From 9FT-COMBO-48-23 sp963754385 (GTDB taxonomy: Bacteria > Chloroflexota > Dehalococcoidia > GIF9 > UBA5629), in the NCBI GenBank assembly GCA_963754385.1, contig CAVWGE010000002.1, forward strand, positions 186,001-250,000: DNA of 64,000 nucleotides, in the 5' to 3' direction. Of this stretch, positions 8,812-18,700 are shown piece by piece; within the stretch, counting starts at the first letter, position 1; every line of letters begins with the position of its first letter. The notes beneath the pieces were generated by a model. It ran no database searches. It was not told the DNA's origin and worked only from the letters and a program-made list of their open reading frames with translations. The position numbers and the translations under genes were made by a program.

Positions 8812-9147
8812 ATGAATTATGAACGTGAATTACTCAAAGGCAACACAGATTCTTTGCTTCTGTGCCTGATTGATTACCAGCCAATGTATGGCTACCAGAT
8901 CATAAAAGAACTGGAGAAAAGAAGCCATGGCTACTTTCAATTCAAGGAAGGCACGCTCTATCCAGCACTCCACCGCATGGAAAAAGCCGGGCTTATTCAA
9001 GGTAAATGGCAACGATTACCAGGCGGACAAGAAAGGCGTTACTATTACATAACACTAAAAGGACAAAAAGCTCTGACTGAAAGACTAACTGCCTGGCAAG
9101 ACTTCGCTACAGCCGTGGCTTTAATTATGCAACCAGCAACCGGTTAA
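8812..9147 (+). CDS. PadR family transcriptional regulator
   Basis: Winged-helix repressor of 111 residues. The PadR core is clear: LLCLIDYQPMYGYQIIKEL in the first helices, FKEGTLYPALHRMEKAGLI in the recognition helix and wing, then RRYYYITLKGQKAL. It is the short PadR-s2 type with a brief C-terminal dimerisation helix. A GAGGT ribosome binding site precedes the ATG. The next gene starts 5 bp after its stop and encodes a membrane protein with a HAAS-type N-terminus, a pairing typical of PadR regulators. PadR probably represses its own operon; the ligand is unknown. Confidence 0.9.
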   Translation: MNYERELLKGNTDSLLLCLIDYQPMYGYQIIKELEKRSHGYFQFKEGTLYPALHRMEKAGLIQGKWQRLPGGQERRYYYITLKGQKALTERLTAWQDFATAVALIMQPATG

Positions 9148-9152
9148 AAGCA

Positions 9153-10112
9153 ATGTCGATTAAGTTAAAGTATACGGATAGTCTCAAAAACTATCTAAGG
9201 CTCGATGCCACAATCGAAGCTAATGTGGTACGAGAGCTTAATGCGCACCTTGAGGACAAAAGCCACGAATTAATAGAATCCGGACTCTCCAAAAAAGAAG
9301 CTACTGCAACTGCGACAAAGCTTTTGGGTTCTCCACAAATAGTTGCCAAGCAAATGTACGAGGTTTATAGCCAGGGTAGTTGGCGTCAAGCTATTTTCGC
9401 TGCCCTTCCCCATCTTTTAGTTGCCGCACTCTTCGCCATGCGTTGCTGGCAAAATACCTTCTGGCTAATTGGATTGGTAGTTGCAATCGCTGGCTCTGTA
9501 ATTTATGGTTGGTGTCACGGTAAGCCAGCTTGGCTATTTCCCTGGCTTGGTTATTGCCTAATTCCAGTAATAGCTGTAGGCATCCTATTGATATATTTAC
9601 CTGGCAGCTGGACTTGGTTTGCTGCCACTGCTTATATTCCTTTAGCTCTACTCGCCATATTCTCCGTAACCAGACAGACTATCAAAAAGGATTGGGTTTT
9701 TGCCTCATTAATGCTGCTTCCTATCCCTATAGTGTTAGGCTGGATGCTAGCGCTAGAATTAGAAGATAACCTTGTATGGCACGAGCAACTTCACGAGTTC
9801 GCCCCTCTGATTGCTTTGAGCTTTGCAGTGCTGGCACTAACCGTAGCCACTTTCATGCGCATCAGACAGCGTTGGGCCAAAATCGGAGCTCTATTAACCC
9901 TGGAAATACTGCTACTGGTAATAATAGGGTTGGGTGGCAAGAGCACTATCGGCTTCGGCGGATGGCTAGTCCTCGTGTTGTTAGCCTTACTACTTCTTCT
10001 TGGTCCGGCACTGCTGGAACGACAAATGAGAGAGGCCGACCGGAAACGGCTAAAGTCTTCCAGTAAATCAACTCGCTGGCTTTTGTCTATCAAATCGGCA
10101 AAGCGAAATTAA
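9153..10112 (+). CDS. Membrane protein with N-terminal HAAS-like domain
   Basis: 319 residues. The first ~75 residues are soluble and match the HAAS/permease-prefix pattern (LKNYLRLDATIEANVVREL, then KKEATATATKLLGSPQIVAKQM). About eight hydrophobic segments follow between residues 80 and 300, then a basic C-terminus (RLKSSSKSTRW). It is coupled to the PadR gene, 5 bp upstream. Proteins of this layout are usually partners or targets of PadR regulators; no transport or enzymatic motif can be seen and function is unknown. Confidence 0.75.
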   Translation: MSIKLKYTDSLKNYLRLDATIEANVVRELNAHLEDKSHELIESGLSKKEATATATKLLGSPQIVAKQMYEVYSQGSWRQAIFAALPHLLVAALFAMRCWQNTFWLIGLVVAIAGSVIYGWCHGKPAWLFPWLGYCLIPVIAVGILLIYLPGSWTWFAATAYIPLALLAIFSVTRQTIKKDWVFASLMLLPIPIVLGWMLALELEDNLVWHEQLHEFAPLIALSFAVLALTVATFMRIRQRWAKIGALLTLEILLLVIIGLGGKSTIGFGGWLVLVLLALLLLLGPALLERQMREADRKRLKSSSKSTRWLLSIKSAKRN

Positions 10113-10128
10113 AAAGGGAAGAGCTACC

Positions 10129-10569
10129 TTACCTCCAAACTCCGCGCTTTGACTGTCTGGCTTCTTTTTCCATAGCTTCCAAATAGACCTGAAATTTAAC
10201 ATCAGGGGGATAGGCTATAGCCCAGGCACAGCCTTGCCTTACAATCTCGGCATTAACGAAGTCATCGCCAATATAAACGTAGCGCAGTAATCTTCCATAG
10301 CTATCTTTGTCTGAAATATCTCTCTCCAGCCTAACTTTCTTGCCCGCTACCATCCCTTCATTTATCTGCTTCGCCTCCGGATAATAGAATTCACCGCTCT
10401 CAGGAGCATCTATGCCAATATAACGCACATGGTAACCACCTTCAATAATAATAGTATCGCCATCTATAACTCTGGTCACCATAGCCGTGTCAGATGGCTC
10501 ATGACAGGCTAATGGCAGCAATGAAACAGCCAAGAGGAGCACAATGGCAAATCCGCTTCTAAAAGTCAT
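10129..10569 (-). CDS. Thermonuclease (SNase-like) lipoprotein
   Basis: 146-residue exported nuclease. A signal peptide ends in a lipobox (LLPLAC, Cys at about residue 22), so it is probably anchored outside the membrane. The SNase fold follows: VIDGDTIII, then RYIGIDAPESGEFYYPEA (catalytic Arg and Glu region) and DSYGRLLRYVYIGD (second catalytic Arg), ending ARQSKRGVW. The catalytic triad appears intact. The gene lies downstream of ruvB with a 70-bp gap and is convergent with the membrane protein gene, 16 bp away. Confidence 0.92.
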   Translation of the reverse strand: MTFRSGFAIVLLLAVSLLPLACHEPSDTAMVTRVIDGDTIIIEGGYHVRYIGIDAPESGEFYYPEAKQINEGMVAGKKVRLERDISDKDSYGRLLRYVYIGDDFVNAEIVRQGCAWAIAYPPDVKFQVYLEAMEKEARQSKRGVWR

Positions 10570-10639
10570 TTTGCTTTAAATCCAACGGCTCTTTTGTGCT
10601 GCTGACCAGCAACAGGAGGATAAAAATACTTGGCAACCT

Positions 10640-11680
10640 TTACCAAAGGCTTGACTGAGACGATTGCCCCTTCTTATAAGCAACCCCCAGGTGCTCGCAG
10701 GCAAGCCTGGTGGCTACTCTACCACGAGGTTTCCTCTCTAAGAATCCTAGTTGAAGAAGATAAGGTTCGTAAACATCCATTATAGTATCTGCTTCCTCAC
10801 TGATAGAAGCAGCAATAGTTTCCAGTCCGACTGGTCCACCATCGAATTTTTCAATTATAGTGCGCAGAACCTTGTGGTCTATCTCATCCAATCCAACTTG
10901 GTCTATCTCTAATTTGGAAAGTGCTTCAATGGCAACAGGTTCGGTAATCACCCCATCAGCCATTACTTGAGCATAGTCGCGTACTCGTTTGAGAAGCCTA
11001 TTAGCTACTCTTGGTGTCCCTCGAGCTCGACAGGCAATTTGACTGACGCCAGCCTCATCTATATCTATCTTGAGAATGCTTGCTGAACGTCTCAAGATCT
11101 CTCTTATAGACGGTTCATCGTAGAAATCGAGGCGATAAACAACACCGAATCTATCACGCAAAGGCGGGCTCATCAAGGCATAACGTGTGGTCGCTCCAAT
11201 CAAGGTAAAGCGAGGTAAACTTAAGCGTAAACTCCTGGCACCTGGCCCCTTACCAAGAATTATATCTATGGCAAAATCTTCCATCGCCGGATAAAGTATT
11301 TCTTCTACCGGGCGGCTGAGCCGATGCATCTCATCAATAAAAAAAACATCGTTTTTTTGCAGATTAGTCAGGATAGCTGCCAAATCTCCGGGGCGCTCTA
11401 TAGCTGGCCCCGAGCTGACTCTGATATTGACTCCCATTTCGACAGCGATAATGTAGGCTAATGTAGTCTTTCCTAAACCGGGTGGTCCGTAAAGAATAAT
11501 ATGGTCTAAAGGTTCTTTACGTTTCTGAGCAGCTGCAATAGCTATCTCGAGGTTACTCTTAACCTTCCCCTGTCCGATAAAATCACTCAGACGTCTAGGG
11601 CGAAGATTAGTATCCAGTGAAATATCATCAGCACTGGGCTTACCTGATATTACTCGTGTCTTTACTTCCTTTTCTTTCAT
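10640..11680 (-). CDS. ruvB: Holliday junction branch migration ATPase RuvB
   Basis: Motor of the RuvABC complex that drives branch migration at Holliday junctions. The 346-residue protein shows LRPRRLSDFIGQ at the start, Walker A GPPGLGKTT at about residue 65, Walker B FFIDEMHRL, sensor 1 IGATTR, the arginine-finger region PLRDRFG, and a C-terminal winged helix (RKPRGRVATRLACEHLG). Length is normal. No ruvA or ruvC is seen nearby. It is on the same strand as rpoBC but separated by a terminator. Confidence 0.97.
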   Translation of the reverse strand: MKEKEVKTRVISGKPSADDISLDTNLRPRRLSDFIGQGKVKSNLEIAIAAAQKRKEPLDHIILYGPPGLGKTTLAYIIAVEMGVNIRVSSGPAIERPGDLAAILTNLQKNDVFFIDEMHRLSRPVEEILYPAMEDFAIDIILGKGPGARSLRLSLPRFTLIGATTRYALMSPPLRDRFGVVYRLDFYDEPSIREILRRSASILKIDIDEAGVSQIACRARGTPRVANRLLKRVRDYAQVMADGVITEPVAIEALSKLEIDQVGLDEIDHKVLRTIIEKFDGGPVGLETIAASISEEADTIMDVYEPYLLQLGFLERKPRGRVATRLACEHLGVAYKKGQSSQSSLW

Positions 11681-11764
11681 TGCTCAGGAAGTCAACCAAA
11701 GCTATTTTCAATTATATCACATCAAGTATCAGCAAACTAAAGCTGATGGAAACGGTCGATTAAT

Positions 11765-11795
11765 AAAAAATCCTCGCCTTAACGAGGATTTTTTA
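11765..11795 (-). terminator. Rho-independent terminator after rpoC
   Basis: Symmetric hairpin: AAAAAATCCTCG pairs with CGAGGATTTTTT around a CTTAA loop, 17 bp beyond the rpoC stop codon. The A and T tracts on both sides would let it act in both directions. Confidence 0.9.
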
Positions 11796-11811
11796 AATCA
11801 CAACTTATAAC

Positions 11812-14800
11812 TTAGCTTGAGTTATGCTCGGCCTCTGGCCCAGATGACTGCTTGTCCTCCGGTACCGCTGAAGTATCTATTTGTAGAGCCACCGGCTCAC
11901 CTTCCTCAAATTGTGGAACTGCTGATTCAACTTCCTCAACCGTGGGTAAAGCCTGAGATGGAATAAGTTTACCGATAATTACGTTTTCCTTCAGCCCGAG
12001 AAGCTTGTCTGTCCTCCCCCAAATTGCCGCTTCAGTAAGCACCCTCGTAGTTTCCTGGAAAGAAGCAGCGGCTAGCCAACTACCTGTATTTAACGAAGCT
12101 CGAGTAATCCCAAGGAGAACGGTTTGAGCAGTGGCTGGCTCACCCCCCTCAGCCAAAACCTTGGCATTTATACTCTCGTACTCGAACCGGTCAATCAGGT
12201 CTCCAGAAAGAAGCTCGGTGTCACCAGGGGATTCTACACGAACTCGCCTGAGCATCTGCCGGGCAATAATCTCAATATGTTTATCATTAATGTTTACGCC
12301 CTGCGAGCGGTAGACCTTTTGCACCTCTTTAACCAGATACTGCTGCACTGCTTCCCTCCCCATAATACGTAGAATATCCTGTGGGTCAACGGCACCATCA
12401 ACTAACTGGTCTCCGGCTTTCACCCTATCGCCTGATTTAATGCGAATGTGGCTTCCGGAGGGAATTATATACTCTCGCTCCTCCACCTCTTCATATTTGA
12501 TATAGAGGTGACCCTCCTCAAAAACTACATTGCCGGCAACTCTAGATATCACCGGATGCTCTTCAATGACTGCTGGTTTCTTGGTTTTTTTTGGTTTTTT
12601 TGACGACGGAGGTGCTAGAGTGGCAAGTTTTGTCCCAGCCTCGACCCACTGCCCATTACTTACAACCACCTCCGCTCCCGATGGCAATGTATATTCATCT
12701 AAATATGATTCAGAGCTGATAACTCTGATTTTCCGCACATCCTGAGTCTCAATTACCTCTGCAATACCATCGATTTCAGAAAGAACAGCCAATCCTTTCG
12801 GCACCCTGGCTTCAAACAGTTCCTCTACCCGTGGTAAACCACTGGTAATATCAGCTCCAACCACGCCTCCCGTGTGGAAGGTACGCAATGTAAGCTGAGT
12901 GCCCGGCTCCCCGATACTTTGGGCGGCAATGATGCCTACTGCAGTGCCAATTTCCACTAGTCCTCTTCTGGCAAGATCGCGTCCGTAACAGTTTTGACAG
13001 ATACCGCGCCGGGAATGGCAACTAAGCGGTGACCTCACATACACTTGGCTAATACCAGCCTCGGTAATTCGTTTTGCCTTTTCCTCGTCGATTTCCTCAT
13101 TCCTGCGTACAATAATCTCACCCGTGCCCGAATCAACAATATCAGCTGCAGCTAAACGCCCGACTAACCGCTCATTGAAGGGAGCTAGCAACTCCTTCTC
13201 AGCTTTCTCAAATAGCCAAATACCTTCTTCGGTACCACAATCTTCTTCGAATACAATCAAATCTTGAGCCACGTCAATAAGGCGGCGGGTAAGATAACCC
13301 GCATCCGAAGTCCTTAAAGCAGTGTCAGCCAATCCTTTGCGAGCCCCGTGAGTGGATATAAAATACTCCATCACCGAGAGCCCTTCACGGAAGCTTGACT
13401 TGATAGGGAATTCGATTATTCTTCCTGCGGGGTCGGTCATTAAACCTCGCATACCGGCCATTTGCCTGATTTGCGAAATATTACCTTTCGCCCCTGAAGT
13501 TGCCATCATATATACACCACCATAGCGGTCCAAAGATTGGGAGATAGTCTCTGTGATTTTATCTGTAGTATCTGTCCAGACTTGAATTGCACTGCTGTAG
13601 CGCTCATCATCGGTTATAAGTCCTCGGTTAAACTGGTTTTCGATAACAGCTATTCTCTCATCACCCTCTTCAAGAAGCTTTGCCTTACCTCGAGGCACCT
13701 CGATATCACTCGCAGCAATAGTTGTGCCCGATTTAGTAGCATATTCGAAGCCGAGCCGCTTAAGATTGTCAAGCACAGTAACGGTAGGGACACTTCCCAA
13801 CAAACGATAGCAGTCTAACACCAAGCTCTTCAATGTAGCTTTGTCCATTACCTGATTATAAAATTGAAATTCGGGAGGTAAGATTTCATTGAACAAAATC
13901 CGACCAACACTAGTCTTCAACCTCTGCCCGTCTCCATTTTTACGTCTTACCTCTACCTCAGCACCTAAGTTGACTATGCCTAGGTCACAGGCAAGTTTAG
14001 CTTCTTCAAAATCGCAAAAAACCATCCCCTCTCCTCTAGCCCCAGGTCTAATATTGGTGAGGTAATAACAACCCAGAACCATATCCAAAGTCGGAGTCAT
14101 TACCGGCTCACCGCAACTCGGCAGCAACATGTTATAAATGCTAAGCATTTTCTCTCTAGCCTCTTTCACCGCCGCCCTAGAAAGGGGCACATGAACTGCC
14201 ATCTGGTCACCATCAAAATCAGCATTAAAGGCAGCACACACTAAAGGATGGATCTGTATAGCACTGCCATCAATAAGTACAGGCTCAAACGCTTGCACAC
14301 TCAATCTATGCAATGTTGGAGCTCGGTTAAGCAACACCGGGTGCTCTTTAACCACTTCTACCAGAATATCCCACACCTCTGGTCTGGCTTTCTCCACTTG
14401 TCTTCTAGCACTCTTTATGTTATGAGCATAGCCTTGATCAATCAGCCGGCGCATAATAAAAGGCTTGAACAACTCCAAGGCCATGTGCTTGGGCAAGCCA
14501 CATTGATGCAGCTTCAATTCAGGACCAACAACAATAACCGAACGACCGCTATAGTCTACTCGTTTACCCAAAAGGTTCTGGCGGAAACGACCCTGTTTAC
14601 CTCGAAGCATGTCAGACAGCGATTTTAATCTATGAGTGCCGCTCATTATAGGCACCCGTCCCTTTCGCCCACCGTCAATAAGTGCATCAACAGCCTCTTG
14701 AAGCATACGCTTTTCATTGCGGATGATAATTTCTGGAGCTCTTAAATCAATCAGCCGTCTGAGACGATTATTGCGATTGATCACACGCCGGTAAAGGTCA

Positions 14801-15783
14801 TTAAGGTCACTGGTGGCGAATCTGCCTCCGTCTAATTGGACGATGGGTCGAAGCTCCGGTGGTAATACTGGAAGCACAGTTAATATCATCCACTCAGGCT
14901 TATTGCCACTGCGCCAGAAAGCTTCGACTACCCGCAATCGCTTGCTGGCCTTCTTGCGCCGTTGTCCTGAACTAGACCGGACTTCTTCAATGAGTTTCTG
15001 ACGCAACTTTTCAAGATCAATATCTTTAAGAACATCAAGAATAGCTTCCGCCCCCATGCCTACTTCAAAAAAGTCGCCTAATTCCTGCTTAAGCTCTTGA
15101 TATTGGCTCTCTGTAAGAAGCCTCAGCGGTTGCAGATTCTCTAGCCCTGATATTTTCTCGTGGAACTCGCTTCCAAGCTCAGCGCCTTTATCAGCAAATT
15201 CGCGTCGTAGGTTATTTATCTTTTCTAAAGTTTCTTGGTCTGGAGCTGACTTAGCTTCCGCTTCTATCTCCGCAACCTTATTCTCTAACAACTGCCCTCT
15301 CTCAGCAATCTGTTGCGAGAGCCTCTCCTTAAGTTCTTTAATCTTTGCATCACGCGCCGATTCATTAACCGAGGCAACAATATATTGCGCAAAGTAAAGT
15401 ACTCGCTCCAGGTTTCTGGGTGATACATCAAGAAGCAATGCCAGCCGACTGGGCACCCCTTTAGCAAACCAAATATGAGCTACTGGAGCAGCCAGTTCGA
15501 TATGGCCCATACGCGTACGGCGTACCCTGGAATGCTCTACCGTAACTCCACATCTATCACAGGTAATGCCACGATAGCGTATCTTCTTATACTTCCCGCA
15601 ATAACATTCATAATTCTTAGTTGGTCCGAAGATTCTTTCACAGAAAAGCCCGTCTTTTTCCGGTTTTAGGGTTCGATAATTAATTGTCTCAGGCTCAGTT
15701 ACCTCGCCATAGGACCAGCTTTTAATTTGTTCTGGCGAAGCCAGTGAAATACGGACAGCATTAAAATCATTAACCTCTGCCAT
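11812..15783 (-). CDS. rpoC: DNA-directed RNA polymerase beta' subunit
   Basis: 1,323 residues. It carries the N-terminal zinc-binding motif (CYCGKYKKIRYRGITCDRCG, about residues 60-80), the catalytic NADFDGDQMAVH loop with three metal-binding Asp (about 500), the trigger-loop/bridge region (GARKGLADTALRTSDAGYLTRRL, seen as ARKGLADTAL), the second zinc site (CHSRRGICQNCYG), and the C-terminal GIIAAQSIGEPGTQLTLRTFH segment. It is the short bacterial type without large lineage-specific insertions in the middle. It starts 9 bp after rpoB and shares its promoter. The last ~60 residues are acidic and low in complexity. Confidence 0.98.
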   Translation of the reverse strand: MAEVNDFNAVRISLASPEQIKSWSYGEVTEPETINYRTLKPEKDGLFCERIFGPTKNYECYCGKYKKIRYRGITCDRCGVTVEHSRVRRTRMGHIELAAPVAHIWFAKGVPSRLALLLDVSPRNLERVLYFAQYIVASVNESARDAKIKELKERLSQQIAERGQLLENKVAEIEAEAKSAPDQETLEKINNLRREFADKGAELGSEFHEKISGLENLQPLRLLTESQYQELKQELGDFFEVGMGAEAILDVLKDIDLEKLRQKLIEEVRSSSGQRRKKASKRLRVVEAFWRSGNKPEWMILTVLPVLPPELRPIVQLDGGRFATSDLNDLYRRVINRNNRLRRLIDLRAPEIIIRNEKRMLQEAVDALIDGGRKGRVPIMSGTHRLKSLSDMLRGKQGRFRQNLLGKRVDYSGRSVIVVGPELKLHQCGLPKHMALELFKPFIMRRLIDQGYAHNIKSARRQVEKARPEVWDILVEVVKEHPVLLNRAPTLHRLSVQAFEPVLIDGSAIQIHPLVCAAFNADFDGDQMAVHVPLSRAAVKEAREKMLSIYNMLLPSCGEPVMTPTLDMVLGCYYLTNIRPGARGEGMVFCDFEEAKLACDLGIVNLGAEVEVRRKNGDGQRLKTSVGRILFNEILPPEFQFYNQVMDKATLKSLVLDCYRLLGSVPTVTVLDNLKRLGFEYATKSGTTIAASDIEVPRGKAKLLEEGDERIAVIENQFNRGLITDDERYSSAIQVWTDTTDKITETISQSLDRYGGVYMMATSGAKGNISQIRQMAGMRGLMTDPAGRIIEFPIKSSFREGLSVMEYFISTHGARKGLADTALRTSDAGYLTRRLIDVAQDLIVFEEDCGTEEGIWLFEKAEKELLAPFNERLVGRLAAADIVDSGTGEIIVRRNEEIDEEKAKRITEAGISQVYVRSPLSCHSRRGICQNCYGRDLARRGLVEIGTAVGIIAAQSIGEPGTQLTLRTFHTGGVVGADITSGLPRVEELFEARVPKGLAVLSEIDGIAEVIETQDVRKIRVISSESYLDEYTLPSGAEVVVSNGQWVEAGTKLATLAPPSSKKPKKTKKPAVIEEHPVISRVAGNVVFEEGHLYIKYEEVEEREYIIPSGSHIRIKSGDRVKAGDQLVDGAVDPQDILRIMGREAVQQYLVKEVQKVYRSQGVNINDKHIEIIARQMLRRVRVESPGDTELLSGDLIDRFEYESINAKVLAEGGEPATAQTVLLGITRASLNTGSWLAAASFQETTRVLTEAAIWGRTDKLLGLKENVIIGKLIPSQALPTVEEVESAVPQFEEGEPVALQIDTSAVPEDKQSSGPEAEHNSS

Positions 15784-15792
15784 CTGTCTCCT

Positions 15793-18700
15793 TTAGCTCA
15801 AACCTTTGAGCTTAGTCCCAATTTTCTTCCTCTCTTCGAGGAAACTTACCATTTCCTCCTCTTCATTAAGTAGCTCAACGGCTAGACCTAAGCTACGTAA
15901 TTCCATAAAGAGAACCTTAAATGATTCAGGGACACCCGGTTGAAATATATCTTCACCTTTAACAAGGGCCTCATAGGCTTTGGCTCTACCAGCTACATCG
16001 TCTGACTTAATAGTGAGCAGTTCCTGAAGCGTATGACTGGCACCATAGGCTTCCAAAGCCCATACCTCCATCTCGCCAAATCGTTGCCCACCGAATTGAG
16101 CCTTTCCACCGAGAGGTTGCTGTGTGATTAGAGAATAAGGGCCAGTAGAACGAGCATGCACCTTGTCCTCAACAAGGTGAATTAGCTTCATCATGTAAAT
16201 ACTGCCTACGGTCACCGGTTGGTCAAACGTCTCACCGGTTCGCCCATCACAAAGAGTAACTTTACCGAATATAGGCGGCGATTGTCTCTGTTCAAGGTAA
16301 ACCTTCTCTACAATCCCTTCTACTTCTTCATCACTAAGTCCATAAACCTTAACACCTAGGGATTCAAGCCATAAGCGAAGGCAAACTCTCCTCGCTTCCC
16401 TAGGATAGCTATCATCGAATACTTTCTCAGGGTTATAACCATTATCAGCAAGCCAAGTCTTAGCCCGATTAAGATCAACAGCGTCAGAGTCACCTCGACC
16501 TGCCTGGTTAATCACGTCTGCCTGCTGAACTATCCATGCCCTAGCTAAAGCATCCTCGATGGCAACATCATCAGCCCCATCGAAAATCGGGTTAAGCACT
16601 TTAAAACCTAGCGTTTCAGCAGCCCAGCCTAAGTGAGTCTCTAGGATTTGCCCTATATTCATGCGTGATGGCACACCGATAGGATTAAGAATTATATCCA
16701 CCGGCCTACCATTAGGTAGAAAAGGCATATCTTCCTCAGGTAAGATACAGGATATAACACCTTTGTTACCATGTCTTCCAGCCATTTTGTCTCCCACAGA
16801 GATTTTCCGCTTCTGTGCAACCCACACCCGTATTAGGCAATAAACACCCGCAGGCAAATCACTATGATTATCACGAGAGAAAACCCTGACATCAATCACC
16901 TTCCCATACTCGCCATGTGGCACCCTCAAAGAGCTATCCTTTACCTCACGGGCCTTCTCACCAAAGATTGCCCGTAGCAATTTCTCCTCAGCAGTTAACT
17001 CTGTCTCTCCTTTGGGACTGATCTTGCCCACTAAGATAGACCCTGGGTCAACTTCAGCACCTACCCGTATGATGCCAGATTCATCCAAATCACGCAGACT
17101 CTCCTCCCCTACGTTGGGTATATCTCTAGTAATCTCCTCTGTGCCCAGTTTTGTCTCACGGGCTTCTATTTCATACTTCTCTATATGGATGGAGGTGAAC
17201 CTATCATTCTTGACCATTCTATCACTGATGATAACAGCATCTTCAAAATTATATCCTCGCCAGCTCATAAAGGCACAGATAATATTTTGCCCTAAGGCAA
17301 GCTCACCATGGTCTGTCGCTGAACCATCGGCTATAGCTTGACTCTTTTCAACTTTGTCACCTTTAGACACTACAGGACGCTGATTTACACAAGTTCCTTG
17401 ATTAGTTCGAACAAATTTCATTAACGGATAGGTATGCTCATTACCATTATCTTCAGCAATCGTGACTTGAGTACTGTCAACCGAAGCGACTTCACCATCT
17501 TCCCTGGCAAATACAACCTGTCCACTATACTTAGCTACTTCTTTTTCCATCCCAGTGGCTATTAATGGGGCTTCGGGGCGAAGTAAAGGCACAGCCTGGC
17601 GCTGCATGTTTGACCCCATTAGCGCCCTATTAGCATCATCATGCTCAAGAAAAGGTATAAGGGAAGTAGTGACACTAAAAACTTGCTTCGGTGAAACATC
17701 CATGAAATCTATCTTATCTGCAGGTTCCTTAAGATATTTGCCTCCTCTTATGACACCGATTCTATCTTCAATGAATTCGTTCCTTTGATTAAGTAGAGCA
17801 TTAGCTTGAGCAATCGCATACCGCTCTTCTTCATCGGCAGTCAGATAGATAATCTGTTCAGAGACGAAAGGAACAACTTTTATGGCTTTAGAAGACAAAG
17901 AGGCTATTTTTTTAGCAACCTCTTTAGTAATCGGAGTCCTTTTCGAGGCAATGGCATGCCCTTTTGAGTCAGTAATATCATCCGAGACTGTTCTATTTAT
18001 CAGGCTTTCAATTTTTTTAGGCACCTCGTGGATGACCTTACGGTAAGGCGTCTGTATAAAGCCATAGTCATTAATCGACGCATAAGTAGCCAGAGAGCCG
18101 ATAAGCCCGATATTCGGCCCTTCCGGTGTCTCTATAGGGCAGATTTTTCCATAATGAGAATGGTGCACATCGCGAACATCAAAACCGGCACGCTCACGGG
18201 ACAACCCACCCGGTCCCATTGCCGAAAGGCGACGCTTATGAGTCAGTTCAGCCAAGGGGTTAGTTTGGTCCATGAATTGTGAGAGCTGTGAACCGCCAAA
18301 AAACTCCCTCATAGCAGCAACTATAGGGCGATTATTAATTAAAGTTGCGGGGGTGGCAACTTCAGGGCCAACAATGCTCATACGTTCCTTAATCGCCCGC
18401 TCTAAACGTAGCAACCCGATACGAAACTGGTTCTGTATAAGGTTCCCTGCCGTACGTACTCTCCGATTACGTAGGTGATCAATGTCATCCGGCCCTTCCT
18501 TATCATTATTAATCTTGATAATGCGCCGCACTATTTCTATAAAATCTTCCTTGGTTAAGCAGCGGCAACTCTCATCAATCTCAAGACCTAATCTGTTGTT
18601 GAGCTTATATCGTCCAACTCTACCCAAGTCATAACGCCTGGGATTGAAGAAGAGATTATTTAGCAGGGTTTGCGAATTTTCACGAGTAGGCGGCTCACCA

